DNA of 9,499 nucleotides from Burkholderiales bacterium (GTDB lineage Bacteria; Pseudomonadota; Gammaproteobacteria; Burkholderiales; Burkholderiaceae): positions 1 to 9,499 of the forward strand of contig CANBQJ010000142.1 in the NCBI GenBank assembly GCA_947371645.1, in the 5' to 3' direction. The first letter of the stretch is position 1, and each line of letters begins with the position of its first letter. Positions 1-6,339 of the stretch are shown here, piece by piece. Made by a program: the position numbers and the translations under genes. Under the pieces are notes generated by a model. The model did no database searches. It saw only the letters and a list, made by a program, of their open reading frames with translations, and was not told the DNA's origin.

Positions 1-687
1 GCGCCTTGGCACTGGCGGCGTGGGCTGTTGTTGGTGCTGACGCTCGCACCGCATGTCGGGCTTGCCCTGGCGCAAGGGTTGCCGAATGCCGGGGTCGCGG
101 CCAGCGCACCGCAGACTGCGGCTTCCGAGGCGCCCGGAACCGAGGCCAAGGCAGACGCCAACGCGGCCGGGCTGAGCCTGGGCAACACGCATTTCGGTGG
201 GCGGTACCTGCTGGGGGCTCGGCCCTTGTTGCTCAATGGCGGCGGCATCCGCGCCAAGATGATCATCAAGGTCTATGCCATGGCGCTCTACCTGCCTGAG
301 GCCCAGCACGATGCCAGCGCCTTGCTGGCCAGCGACGTGCCGCACAGCATCCAGGTGGTGATGTTGCGTGACGTCGAGGCCAGGCAGATGTCGGAAGGTT
401 TTGGCAAGGCGGTGCTGGATGTGTTGCCGCCTGAGCGCCATGAGGCTGTGCGCGAAAGGCTGAACCAGTTGTCTCAGGCCTTTGCGCGCCATGGCGACGT
501 GCACCGGGGGGAGGTCGTGAAGATGGAGTACGAGCCGGGGCGAGGCACGCGGGTGAGCGTGGGCGATCAGGCCATCTGCCCGGACATCCCGGGCGTCGAC
601 TTCAATGTCGCCTTGCTGTCGCTGTGGCTGGGCGAGCACGCTCCCGATGAGCGGCTCAAGATGTCGTTGCTGGGCGTTCAGCCCTGA
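1..687 (+). CDS. Secreted chalcone isomerase-like protein (5' end outside window)
   Basis: The frame is open from the first base, so the true start probably lies left of the window; a TTG at 28 is only a fallback. The visible part has 228 codons. It opens with a basic stretch (WRRG) followed by a hydrophobic run ending in LALAQG, which fits a Sec signal peptide. A low-complexity Ala-rich linker follows. The body has the pattern of the bacterial chalcone isomerase-like family (Chalcone_3 type): a leading GGRYLLG, then LLLNGGGIRAKMIIKVYAMALYLP, a central helix-rich part and a C-terminal DFNVALLSLWLGE. In this family the fold is kept but flavonoid chemistry is not expected; most bacterial members are periplasmic proteins of unknown role that may bind fatty acids or similar ligands. 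The gene converges on ubiE with 10 bp between stop codons. The family call is fairly sure; the function is not. Confidence 0.8.
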   Translation, partial: APWHWRRGLLLVLTLAPHVGLALAQGLPNAGVAASAPQTAASEAPGTEAKADANAAGLSLGNTHFGGRYLLGARPLLLNGGGIRAKMIIKVYAMALYLPEAQHDASALLASDVPHSIQVVMLRDVEARQMSEGFGKAVLDVLPPERHEAVRERLNQLSQAFARHGDVHRGEVVKMEYEPGRGTRVSVGDQAICPDIPGVDFNVALLSLWLGEHAPDERLKMSLLGVQP

Positions 688-697
688 CGCGGCTGGG

Positions 698-1429
698 TCA
701 GCACTTGATGCCCATGTGCAGGGCCACGACGCCGCCGGTCATGTTGTGGACGTCGACATGGCCAAAACCAGCGGTCTTCATCATGGCCTTCAGTGTGGCC
801 TGATCCGGGTGCATGCGGATGGATTCGGCCAGGTACTGGTAGCTCTCGGCGTCACCGGCCACGAACTGGCCCAGCTTGGGCAGCACCTTGAAGGAGTACC
901 AGTCGTAGGCCTTTTCCAGCGGCTTGGCCACCTTGGAAAATTCCAGCACCAGCAGGCGACCACCGGGGCGCAGCACGCGGCACATCTCGGCCAGGGCGGC
1001 ATCCTTGTGGGTCATGTTGCGCAGGCCAAACGCCACCGTCACCACGTCAAAGGTGCCGGTGGGGAAGGGCAGCTTTTCGGCGTCGCAAATCGTCGTGGGC
1101 AGGGCCAGGCCCTGGTTGAGCAGACGGTCTCTGCCGGTGGCCAGCATGGCCTCGTTGATGTCGGTGTGCACCACCATGCCGGTCTTGCCGGCGCGGCGGG
1201 CGAAGGCCTCGGCCAGGTCGCCTGTGCCGCCGGCAATGTCCAGCACCTTGGAGCCTTCGCGCACGCCGCTGGCGGCCACGGTGTAGGCCTTCCAAAGGCG
1301 GTGCATGCCCATGGACATCAGGTCGTTCATGACGTCGTATTTGGCGGCCACGGAGTCGAAGACACCCCGAACCCTGGAAGCCTTCTCAGACTCGTCGACC
1401 TGCTTGAAACCGAAGTGCGTGCTGCTCAT
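698..1429 (-). CDS. ubiE: Ubiquinone/menaquinone C-methyltransferase UbiE
   Basis: This 243-residue SAM-dependent methyltransferase methylates the benzoquinol ring in ubiquinone synthesis (and demethylmenaquinol where menaquinone is made). SAM motif I is [10 protein letters not shown] at residues 62-71. The first UbiE signature spans residues 31-47 (YD, MND, HRLWK). The second spans 151-167 ([10 protein letters not shown] then LEFSKV). Length matches the family. I chose the ATG at 1429 because homologs begin close to the HFGFK(Q)V segment; an in-frame extension to 1492 adds 21 residues that overlap the upstream flavoprotein gene and look non-conserved. No strong ribosome binding site is visible. 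The gene lies 22 nt after the flavoprotein stop on the same strand, so the two are probably co-transcribed. In many Burkholderiales I recall ubiE being followed by a Tim44-like gene, ubiJ and ubiB; here it is followed by a convergent unrelated gene. Confidence 0.97.
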   Translation of the reverse strand: MSSTHFGFKQVDESEKASRVRGVFDSVAAKYDVMNDLMSMGMHRLWKAYTVAASGVREGSKVLDIAGGTGDLAEAFARRAGKTGMVVHTDINEAMLATGRDRLLNQGLALPTTICDAEKLPFPTGTFDVVTVAFGLRNMTHKDAALAEMCRVLRPGGRLLVLEFSKVAKPLEKAYDWYSFKVLPKLGQFVAGDAESYQYLAESIRMHPDQATLKAMMKTAGFGHVDVHNMTGGVVALHMGIKC

Positions 1430-1451
1430 GGGCAGAATCTTACGCGATGGA

Positions 1452-2780
1452 TCAGGCTGCGGGCGTGCGCTGGGCCGCCATGCCCCGCGCACAGGCGGCG
1501 GCGCTGGCCCAGGCCCACTGGAAGTTGTAGCCGCCCAGCCAGCCGGTCACGTCCACGACCTCGCCGATGAAGTGCAGGCCGGCCACGCGTTTGCTCTCCA
1601 TCGTGGCCGACTGCAGTTCCTGCGTGTCCACGCCACCGGCCGTCACCTCGGCCTTGGCGTAGCCTTCTGTGCCCGTGGGGGTGATGGCCCAGGCGTTGGC
1701 GGTCTCGCCCAGCAGGGCCAGCGTCTTGTCCTTGCATTCGGCCAGGGGCAGGTCGGGGTGCAGTTGCGGGGCATCGGCCTGCGTCTGCTGTGCGGCCAGG
1801 GCCTGGAGCCAGGCCTGCGCCGCGCGCTGGGGCATCTGGCCTTGCATCAGCGCAGACCAGGCCGTGCCCAGTTGCTTGCGCGAGCCGTGCTTGGCGGTGC
1901 GCAGCGCGTCCGCCAGGTCCACCCCTGGGGCCAGGTCGATGGTCAGGGGCTGGCCGGGGTGCCAGTAGCTGGACACCTGCAGGATGGCGGGGCCGCTCAG
2001 GCCACGGTGCGTGAACAGGAGGTCTTCCAGGAAGGGCACGGCCTGTGGGCCGCGTTTGCCTTTGCGGCCTTCGGGTACCGGAGCTGGTTCGGCTTGCACC
2101 TTGACCGCCATGGCGGCGCCAGCCAGCGGCACAAAGGGCGACCAGGCTTGCGCGTCGAAGGTCAGGGGGACGAGGGCAGGGCGCAAGGGCTGGAGGCTGT
2201 GGCCCATCTGCACGGCCAGGCGCTGGCCAAAATCAGTCGCGCCGACCTTGGGGATGGACAGGCCGCCGGTGGCGATCACCAGGTGGCGCGCGCGCTGCGG
2301 GCCGGTGTCGGTGTCCAGCTCGAAGCGCATGGCCGCGTCTGCCGACAGCGGCCGAACGGCGTGCACGGCGCAGGGTTGGTGGCGGGTGACGCCACCTTGC
2401 TCGCACTCGGCCAGCAGCATGCGGATGATGTCTTCGCTGCGCTGGTCGCAAAACAGCTGGCCACGGTGCTTCTCGTGCCAGGCGATGCCGTGGCGCTGCA
2501 CCAGGGTGATGAAGTCCTGCGGGGTGTAGCCAGCCAGCGCCGAGCGGCAGAAATGCGGGTTGGCGCTCAGGAAGTTGGCCGCCGACACGTCCAGGTTGGT
2601 GAAGTTGCAGCGCCCGCCGCCCGAGATGCGGATCTTCTCTGCCACCTTGGGGGCATGGTCCAGCACCAGCACACGCAGGCCAAGTTGCCCGGCCATGCCG
2701 GCGCAGAACAAGCCGGCGGCTCCGGCACCGATGACGATGCAGTCCCAGTCTTGGGCGGATTGGGCGGGGGGCAGGGCCAT
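1452..2780 (-). CDS. HI0933/BaiN-family NAD(P)/FAD-dependent flavoprotein
   Basis: A 442-residue flavoprotein of the HI0933-like family (TIGR00275 type, often labelled aminoacetone oxidase or BaiN). An N-terminal Rossmann dinucleotide-binding motif GAGAAG lies at residues 18-23. The family hallmark [10 protein letters not shown] is at 53-62, [13 protein letters not shown] at 255-267, AEVTAGGV at 377-384 and the C-terminal FAD-contacting block [20 protein letters not shown] at 404-423. The family's reactions are poorly settled; reduction of unsaturated or ketone-type small molecules is the best-known case, so no substrate is assigned. I chose ATG 2780; a GTG at 2837 would add 19 residues that look non-conserved, and a 14-bp GC palindrome falls in that stretch, which suggests leader DNA. 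The start has no clear Shine-Dalgarno. The gene sits between the GGDEF gene (69 nt upstream) and ubiE (22 nt downstream) on the same strand. Confidence 0.9.
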   Translation of the reverse strand: MALPPAQSAQDWDCIVIGAGAAGLFCAGMAGQLGLRVLVLDHAPKVAEKIRISGGGRCNFTNLDVSAANFLSANPHFCRSALAGYTPQDFITLVQRHGIAWHEKHRGQLFCDQRSEDIIRMLLAECEQGGVTRHQPCAVHAVRPLSADAAMRFELDTDTGPQRARHLVIATGGLSIPKVGATDFGQRLAVQMGHSLQPLRPALVPLTFDAQAWSPFVPLAGAAMAVKVQAEPAPVPEGRKGKRGPQAVPFLEDLLFTHRGLSGPAILQVSSYWHPGQPLTIDLAPGVDLADALRTAKHGSRKQLGTAWSALMQGQMPQRAAQAWLQALAAQQTQADAPQLHPDLPLAECKDKTLALLGETANAWAITPTGTEGYAKAEVTAGGVDTQELQSATMESKRVAGLHFIGEVVDVTGWLGGYNFQWAWASAAACARGMAAQRTPAA

Positions 2781-2789
2781 GCGGTGGTC

Positions 2790-2803
2790 CGGGCCGCGGC
2801 CCG
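2790..2803. repeat. Perfect 14-bp GC palindrome before the flavoprotein start
   Basis: CGGGCCGCGGCCCG is its own reverse complement. It lies 9 nt upstream of the chosen flavoprotein ATG (2780), where a ribosome binding site would sit. It may fold in the mRNA or bind a regulator, or be chance in GC-rich DNA. Confidence 0.45.
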
Positions 2804-2849
2804 TCTGTGTCAAAGCGCGATTGTCGCCTGAGGGCACGACGGGGCGTTT

Positions 2850-4178
2850 TCAGCCCTGGTCGCCGGCCTCGTCGCCCTGGTTGGCCAGATCACTGCGGCG
2901 CCTGCGGTCGCTGGCGTCGGCCAAGGCCGGGTCTTCTGGCGATTCGGGGGATTCGGGCGTGGGCACCAAGGCGGCCACATCGGGCGGGCTCGCCTCGTCA
3001 TGCTGGACGGCCACGGCGCGTCCACGGCCTTGCTGCTTGGCCTGCTGCAGGGCCTGGTCGGCACGGTGGGTGGCATCGGTCATGGACTCATTGGGCACGA
3101 TCTGCACCACGCCAAAGCTCAGGCTCAGCGGCTTTTGGTGCAGGGTGCGGCGCTCGCGGTCCAGGTGGCGGACCATGCGGTCGGCCACGTGCAGCGCGTC
3201 CTTGATGGAGGTGTCGGCCAGCAGGGCCACGAACTCGTCACCGCCCAGGCGGCCAAGCAGGTCGCGGCTGCGCAGCATCTTGCGTGCGGTCCCGGCCACC
3301 AGCTTGAGGGCTTCGTCGCCGCCGGCGTGGCCGCTTTCGTCGTTGACCTGCTTGAAGTGGTCGATGTTGAACACCATCAGCGATGAGCGGCCCGGCGGGC
3401 TCAGGCGCAAGGTTTGCTGCGCCATTTCGTTGAAGTGACGCCGGTTGGGCACCTGGGTGAGCATGTCGAAGTCGGCCAGCACGCGCAGCTGGCGGTGAGA
3501 CTCGCGCAAGTCCTGCTCGGTGCGCTCATAGGTGAGCAACAGGCACATGTAGACCGAGAACATGACCCCTGCCACCAGGCCGATGAGCACCACCGGTTGC
3601 TGCACCTGATTGGGGTCGACCACGGGCGCACCCCAGGTGCCGAAGGCGGCCACCATGCGGGGCAACTGCACCACCACGGCCACGCACAGCAGCAGCAAGA
3701 TGGTCTTCAGATAGGGGCTCTGGCGCCAGTCGCGGATGGAGTGCACCTGCCAGGCCGTGTAGCCGTAGTTGCTGATGTTGATCAGGCTGAACGTGGCCAC
3801 GCGGGCGCCGATGTCGTCGGGGTTCTGGCGCCAGATCGTGAGGTAGAGCACGAAGCCAGACAGGAGCAGCAGCAGGTCGGCCCACTGGGGCGTGCGGAAA
3901 TTGCTGCGCGCGTAAAACTGCCGGGTGCCCGCCAGCATGGTCAGTGGCCATTGCAGGCTCAACAACACCGAGAGCGGCAGAAACCAGGGGTGCACGGCGT
4001 GCAGCAGCAGGCAGATGGCGCTGGCCATGTTGCCCCACTGCGCCGTGGTCCACCACCAGAAGCCACGGTAGGTGCGCTGGGTGACGCCCACCAGGGTCAT
4101 GATGGCCGCTGCCGTGAACAGCACCACGCCGATCACCAGGGTGAGTGTGGGCAGGTGCAGGGGCTCAAGTGGCGGCAT
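2850..4178 (-). CDS. Membrane-anchored GGDEF-domain protein (putative diguanylate cyclase)
   Basis: A 442-residue protein. Residues 8-31, 50-82, 100-117, 126-144, 159-175 and 196-215 are hydrophobic and together suggest about six or seven membrane segments, an uncharacterised sensor region. A short charged linker (about 217-234) leads to a GGDEF domain from about 235 to 391: LTQVPNRRHF, NIDHFKQVND at 271-280, the inhibitory I-site RSRD at 303-306, five residues, then GGDEF at 312-316, and LSFGVV at 353-358. The family makes cyclic di-GMP from two GTP. One oddity is that the first Asp of the usual DIDHFK metal site is Asn271. The C-terminus (about 392-442) is a charged, Pro/Glu-rich tail (PESPESPEDP) without predicted fold. 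I chose ATG 4178 because the first membrane segment follows directly; an upstream in-frame extension to 4322 is Pro/Arg-rich and crosses the intergenic dyad. It is first in the minus-strand run with the flavoprotein and ubiE. Confidence 0.9.
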   Translation of the reverse strand: MPPLEPLHLPTLTLVIGVVLFTAAAIMTLVGVTQRTYRGFWWWTTAQWGNMASAICLLLHAVHPWFLPLSVLLSLQWPLTMLAGTRQFYARSNFRTPQWADLLLLLSGFVLYLTIWRQNPDDIGARVATFSLINISNYGYTAWQVHSIRDWRQSPYLKTILLLLCVAVVVQLPRMVAAFGTWGAPVVDPNQVQQPVVLIGLVAGVMFSVYMCLLLTYERTEQDLRESHRQLRVLADFDMLTQVPNRRHFNEMAQQTLRLSPPGRSSLMVFNIDHFKQVNDESGHAGGDEALKLVAGTARKMLRSRDLLGRLGGDEFVALLADTSIKDALHVADRMVRHLDRERRTLHQKPLSLSFGVVQIVPNESMTDATHRADQALQQAKQQGRGRAVAVQHDEASPPDVAALVPTPESPESPEDPALADASDRRRRSDLANQGDEAGDQG

Positions 4179-4202
4179 GTGGTGAGGTGGGGCAGGTGTG
4201 CG

Positions 4203-4225
4203 GGCGGTCACCGGGGATGACCGCC
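4203..4225. promoter_or_regulatory. 23-bp dyad between divergent genes (candidate operator)
   Basis: GGCGGTCA (4203-4210), seven bases, then TGACCGCC (4218-4225): perfect 8-bp inverted arms. It lies in the 143-bp region between the divergently read GGDEF gene (start 4178) and the AIM24-family gene (start 4322), where an operator for either or both would be placed. No factor is recognised. It could also be a hairpin in the GGDEF leader RNA. Confidence 0.4.
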
Positions 4226-4233
4226 TGGCTGGG

Positions 4234-4241
4234 TGACAATC
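4234..4241 (+). promoter_or_regulatory. Weak -10-like element upstream of the AIM24-family gene
   Basis: TGACAATC includes GACAAT, a 4-of-6 match to the sigma-70 -10 consensus. No -35 is visible at normal spacing. It lies about 80 nt before the ATG at 4322. A very similar GACAATC occurs on the minus strand at 2819-2825, about 40 nt before the flavoprotein start. This is a weak call. Confidence 0.2.
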
Positions 4242-4288
4242 AGCGCCACATGGTAATGCCAGCGGCGGGCTCCGGGCCTCCGCAATCT

Positions 4289-4303
4289 CCCCAGCGTCTG
4301 GGG
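4289..4303 (+). promoter_or_regulatory. Small hairpin in the AIM24-family leader
   Basis: CCCCAG, three bases (CGT), then CTGGGG form a perfect 6-bp GC stem. It ends 4 nt before the purine-rich ribosome binding site GAAAGGAA (4308-4315), which leads with a 6-nt gap to the ATG at 4322. It may affect translation or mRNA stability; no known riboswitch is recognised. Confidence 0.4.
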
Positions 4304-4321
4304 CCTTGAAAGGAAATCGCA

Positions 4322-5140
4322 ATGAGCATGGATGTGGTGGATTACGAAATCCGCGGGTCGGAGATGCAGTTCGTCGAGGTGGAGCTCGACCCGGGCGAGG
4401 CCGCCATTGGCGAAGCTGGCGCCATGATGTTCATGGAGATGGGCATCGAGATGGACACCGTCTTTGGCGACGGCAGCAAGCAGCAAACCGGCGGGTTGTT
4501 TGGCAAGTTGCTGGGTGCGGGCAAGCGCCTGGTCACGGGCGAAAGCCTGTTCACCACCATCTACTCGAACCAGGGCCAGGGCAAGAAGCGCGTGGCCTTT
4601 GCTGCGCCCTACCCCGGCAAGATCCTGCCCATGGACCTCAAACAGTTGGGGGGCACGCTGATCTGCCAGAAGGATGCGTTCCTGTGCGCCGCCCGAGGTG
4701 TGAGCCTGGGCATCGCCTTCCAGAAAAAGCTGGGCACCGGCTTTTTTGGCGGTGAGGGTTTCATCATGCAGCGCCTGGACGGCGATGGCATGGCCTTCGT
4801 GCACGCCGGTGGCACCGTGGTGCGCCGCGACCTCCAGGCCGGCGAATCCCTGCTGGTGGACACCGGTTGTGTGGTGGCCTACACCCAGGGCGTGGACTTT
4901 GACATCCAGTACGTGGGCAAGGTCAAGACGGCCTTGTTCGGCGGCGAAGGTGTCTTCCTGGCCAAGCTCACCGGCCCGGGGCAGTTGTGGGTACAAAGCC
5001 TGCCGTTTTCGCGCCTGGCTTCGCGCATCTTTGCCGCTGCCCCGCAGACCGGTGGCGGCGGCCGCGAAGAAAGCTCTCTGCTGGGCCTGGGCGCTGCGGG
5101 CAGCCTGCTGGGTTCGGTGCTGGGTGGCGACAACGATTGA
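4322..5140 (+). CDS. TIGR00266 / AIM24-family protein
   Basis: A 272-residue protein of the AIM24 (TIGR00266) family, a double-stranded beta-helix fold. The bacterial role is unknown; the yeast namesake is a mitochondrial inner-membrane protein. An N-terminal unit (MQFVEVELDPGEAAIGEAGAM, residues 15-35) has the family look. Two similar strand pairs follow: FFGGEGFIMQRLDGDGMAFV (141-160) and LFGGEGVFLAKLTGPGQLWV (205-224), an internal duplication typical of the family. The C-terminus from about 243 is Gly-rich (QTGGGG, then LLGLGAAGSLLGSVLGG) and probably flexible. The start is well supported by an AGGAA-containing ribosome binding site at 4308-4315. No signal peptide is seen, so the protein is likely cytoplasmic. 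It is divergent from the GGDEF gene and 120 nt ahead of the beta-propeller gene, so it may or may not share its transcript. Confidence 0.92.
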   Translation: MSMDVVDYEIRGSEMQFVEVELDPGEAAIGEAGAMMFMEMGIEMDTVFGDGSKQQTGGLFGKLLGAGKRLVTGESLFTTIYSNQGQGKKRVAFAAPYPGKILPMDLKQLGGTLICQKDAFLCAARGVSLGIAFQKKLGTGFFGGEGFIMQRLDGDGMAFVHAGGTVVRRDLQAGESLLVDTGCVVAYTQGVDFDIQYVGKVKTALFGGEGVFLAKLTGPGQLWVQSLPFSRLASRIFAAAPQTGGGGREESSLLGLGAAGSLLGSVLGGDND

Positions 5141-5148
5141 TGTGGCGC

Positions 5149-5161
5149 TGCGGTCACCGCA
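5149..5161. repeat. 13-bp interrupted palindrome after the AIM24-family gene
   Basis: TGCGGT, one base, ACCGCA. It lies 8 nt after the stop codon. The decamer GCGGTCACCG within it (5150-5159) also occurs at 4204-4213 in the intergenic region on the other side of the same gene. No T-run follows, so it is not an obvious terminator. Confidence 0.4.
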
Positions 5162-5197
5162 CCACGGCGGCCGCCATCCCGGCGGGCTCTTGACACA

Positions 5198-5220
5198 GCG
5201 CACCAGGCGGGGCGGTGCGC
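5198..5220. repeat. Inverted repeat upstream of the beta-propeller gene
   Basis: GCGCACC (5198-5204), nine bases, GGTGCGC (5214-5220): perfect 7-bp arms, 40 nt before the beta-propeller ATG. It could form an RNA hairpin or an operator. A TTGACA lies just upstream at 5190-5195, but no -10 element is found at the right spacing from it. Confidence 0.4.
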
Positions 5221-5260
5221 ACGACTTAAACTGGCAGGCTTGACCGCTTGAGCCCTTTCG

Positions 5261-6322
5261 ATGACGTCTGCCCCGTTTGCCCCCACCCTTGCCGCCTGTC
5301 GCAGGCTTTTTGGCCCCTGGCGCGCCGTGCTGCTGTGGGCTTGCATGCTGGGCCTGGCGCAAGCCCAGCCGGCGGCCCTGCCGGCCAAGCCGGGCAGCAA
5401 GCCTCCCATCTTCGTGCTGAACTCGCTGGACGCGACCATCAGCATCGTGGACCCGGTTACCTACCAGGAAATCCGGCGCGTGCCCACGGGCAAAGAACCA
5501 CACCACCTCTACCTCACACCCGACGAAAAGTCCCTCATGGTGGCCAACGCCCTGGGCGACACCCTGACGCTGCTGGACCCGCACACCGGCGAGGTTCAGC
5601 GCGTGATCGACAAGATCGCCGACCCGTATCAGCTGCGGTTCTCGCCGGACATGAAGTGGCTGATCACCGCGGCCAACCGACTCAACCACGTTGACTTCTA
5701 CCGCGCCACGCCCCGCACCGGCGGCGGGGTGGACCTGACCCTGGCCAAGCGCGTGCCCACGGGCAAGACGCCCAGCCACATCTACGTGGACAGCAAGAGC
5801 ACCGTGGCTTATGTGTCCATGCAGGACAGCGACGAACTGGTGGCCATTGACCTGGCCACCCAGACCATCCGCTGGAAAGTGCCGGTGGGCAAGCTGCCCG
5901 CCGACGTCTTCCTCACCCCCGACGACAAGCAGTTGCTGCTGGGCCTGACCGGCGACCGCTTCGTCGAGGTTTATGACGTGAGCGGCGCCAAGCCCGTGCT
6001 CGTCAAGCGCATCCCCACCGGTGAGGGCGCCCACGCCTTCCGCGCCTGGGGCGACAAGCGCCATGTGCTGCTGAGCAACCGCGCCGGCAACACCATCAGC
6101 AAGATCGACATGCAGACCCTGACGGTGGTGGCCACTTATCCGGCGCCCGGTGGCCCCGATTGCATGGACCTCCTGGCCGATGGCAAAACGCTGCTGGTGA
6201 CGTCTCGGTGGGCCCGCAAGTTGACGGTGATCGACACCGTCAGCGGCAAGGTGGTGCGCCAGGTGCCCATGGGCCGTTCTCCCCACGGGGTGTGGACGCT
6301 GGACCACGCGCCGCGGTCCTGA
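5261..6322 (+). CDS. Secreted YVTN/YncE-type beta-propeller protein
   Basis: A 353-residue protein with a basic N-terminus (RRLFGPWR), a hydrophobic core and an AQA-type cleavage site near residue 35, so export to the periplasm is likely. The mature part is made of repeats of about 40 to 50 residues, each with a 'VPxG(K)xP...hhhTPDxKxLhVxN' pattern: residues 73-97, 164-188, 206-230, 249-273, 291-315 and 333-345. This fits a seven-bladed YVTN/YncE beta-propeller. Such proteins usually act by binding rather than catalysis; E. coli YncE is periplasmic. No catalytic residues are evident. The stop is 17 nt before the deacetylase ATG, so coupling with that exported enzyme is likely and a shared cell-wall or polysaccharide role is possible. 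The ribosome binding site is weak. The family is sure; the ligand is unknown. Confidence 0.9.
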   Translation: MTSAPFAPTLAACRRLFGPWRAVLLWACMLGLAQAQPAALPAKPGSKPPIFVLNSLDATISIVDPVTYQEIRRVPTGKEPHHLYLTPDEKSLMVANALGDTLTLLDPHTGEVQRVIDKIADPYQLRFSPDMKWLITAANRLNHVDFYRATPRTGGGVDLTLAKRVPTGKTPSHIYVDSKSTVAYVSMQDSDELVAIDLATQTIRWKVPVGKLPADVFLTPDDKQLLLGLTGDRFVEVYDVSGAKPVLVKRIPTGEGAHAFRAWGDKRHVLLSNRAGNTISKIDMQTLTVVATYPAPGGPDCMDLLADGKTLLVTSRWARKLTVIDTVSGKVVRQVPMGRSPHGVWTLDHAPRS

Positions 6323-6339
6323 GCGAACCTTTTTGCCCC

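Noticed and set aside
605..2831. Long plus-strand open frames across ubiE and the flavoprotein gene
   Set aside because: They are antisense to two well-supported genes and have His/Gly/Ala-rich translations without known motifs.
5190..5231. TTGACA with TTAAAC as promoter of the propeller gene
   Set aside because: The two hexamers are 30 bases apart, too far for a sigma-70 promoter.
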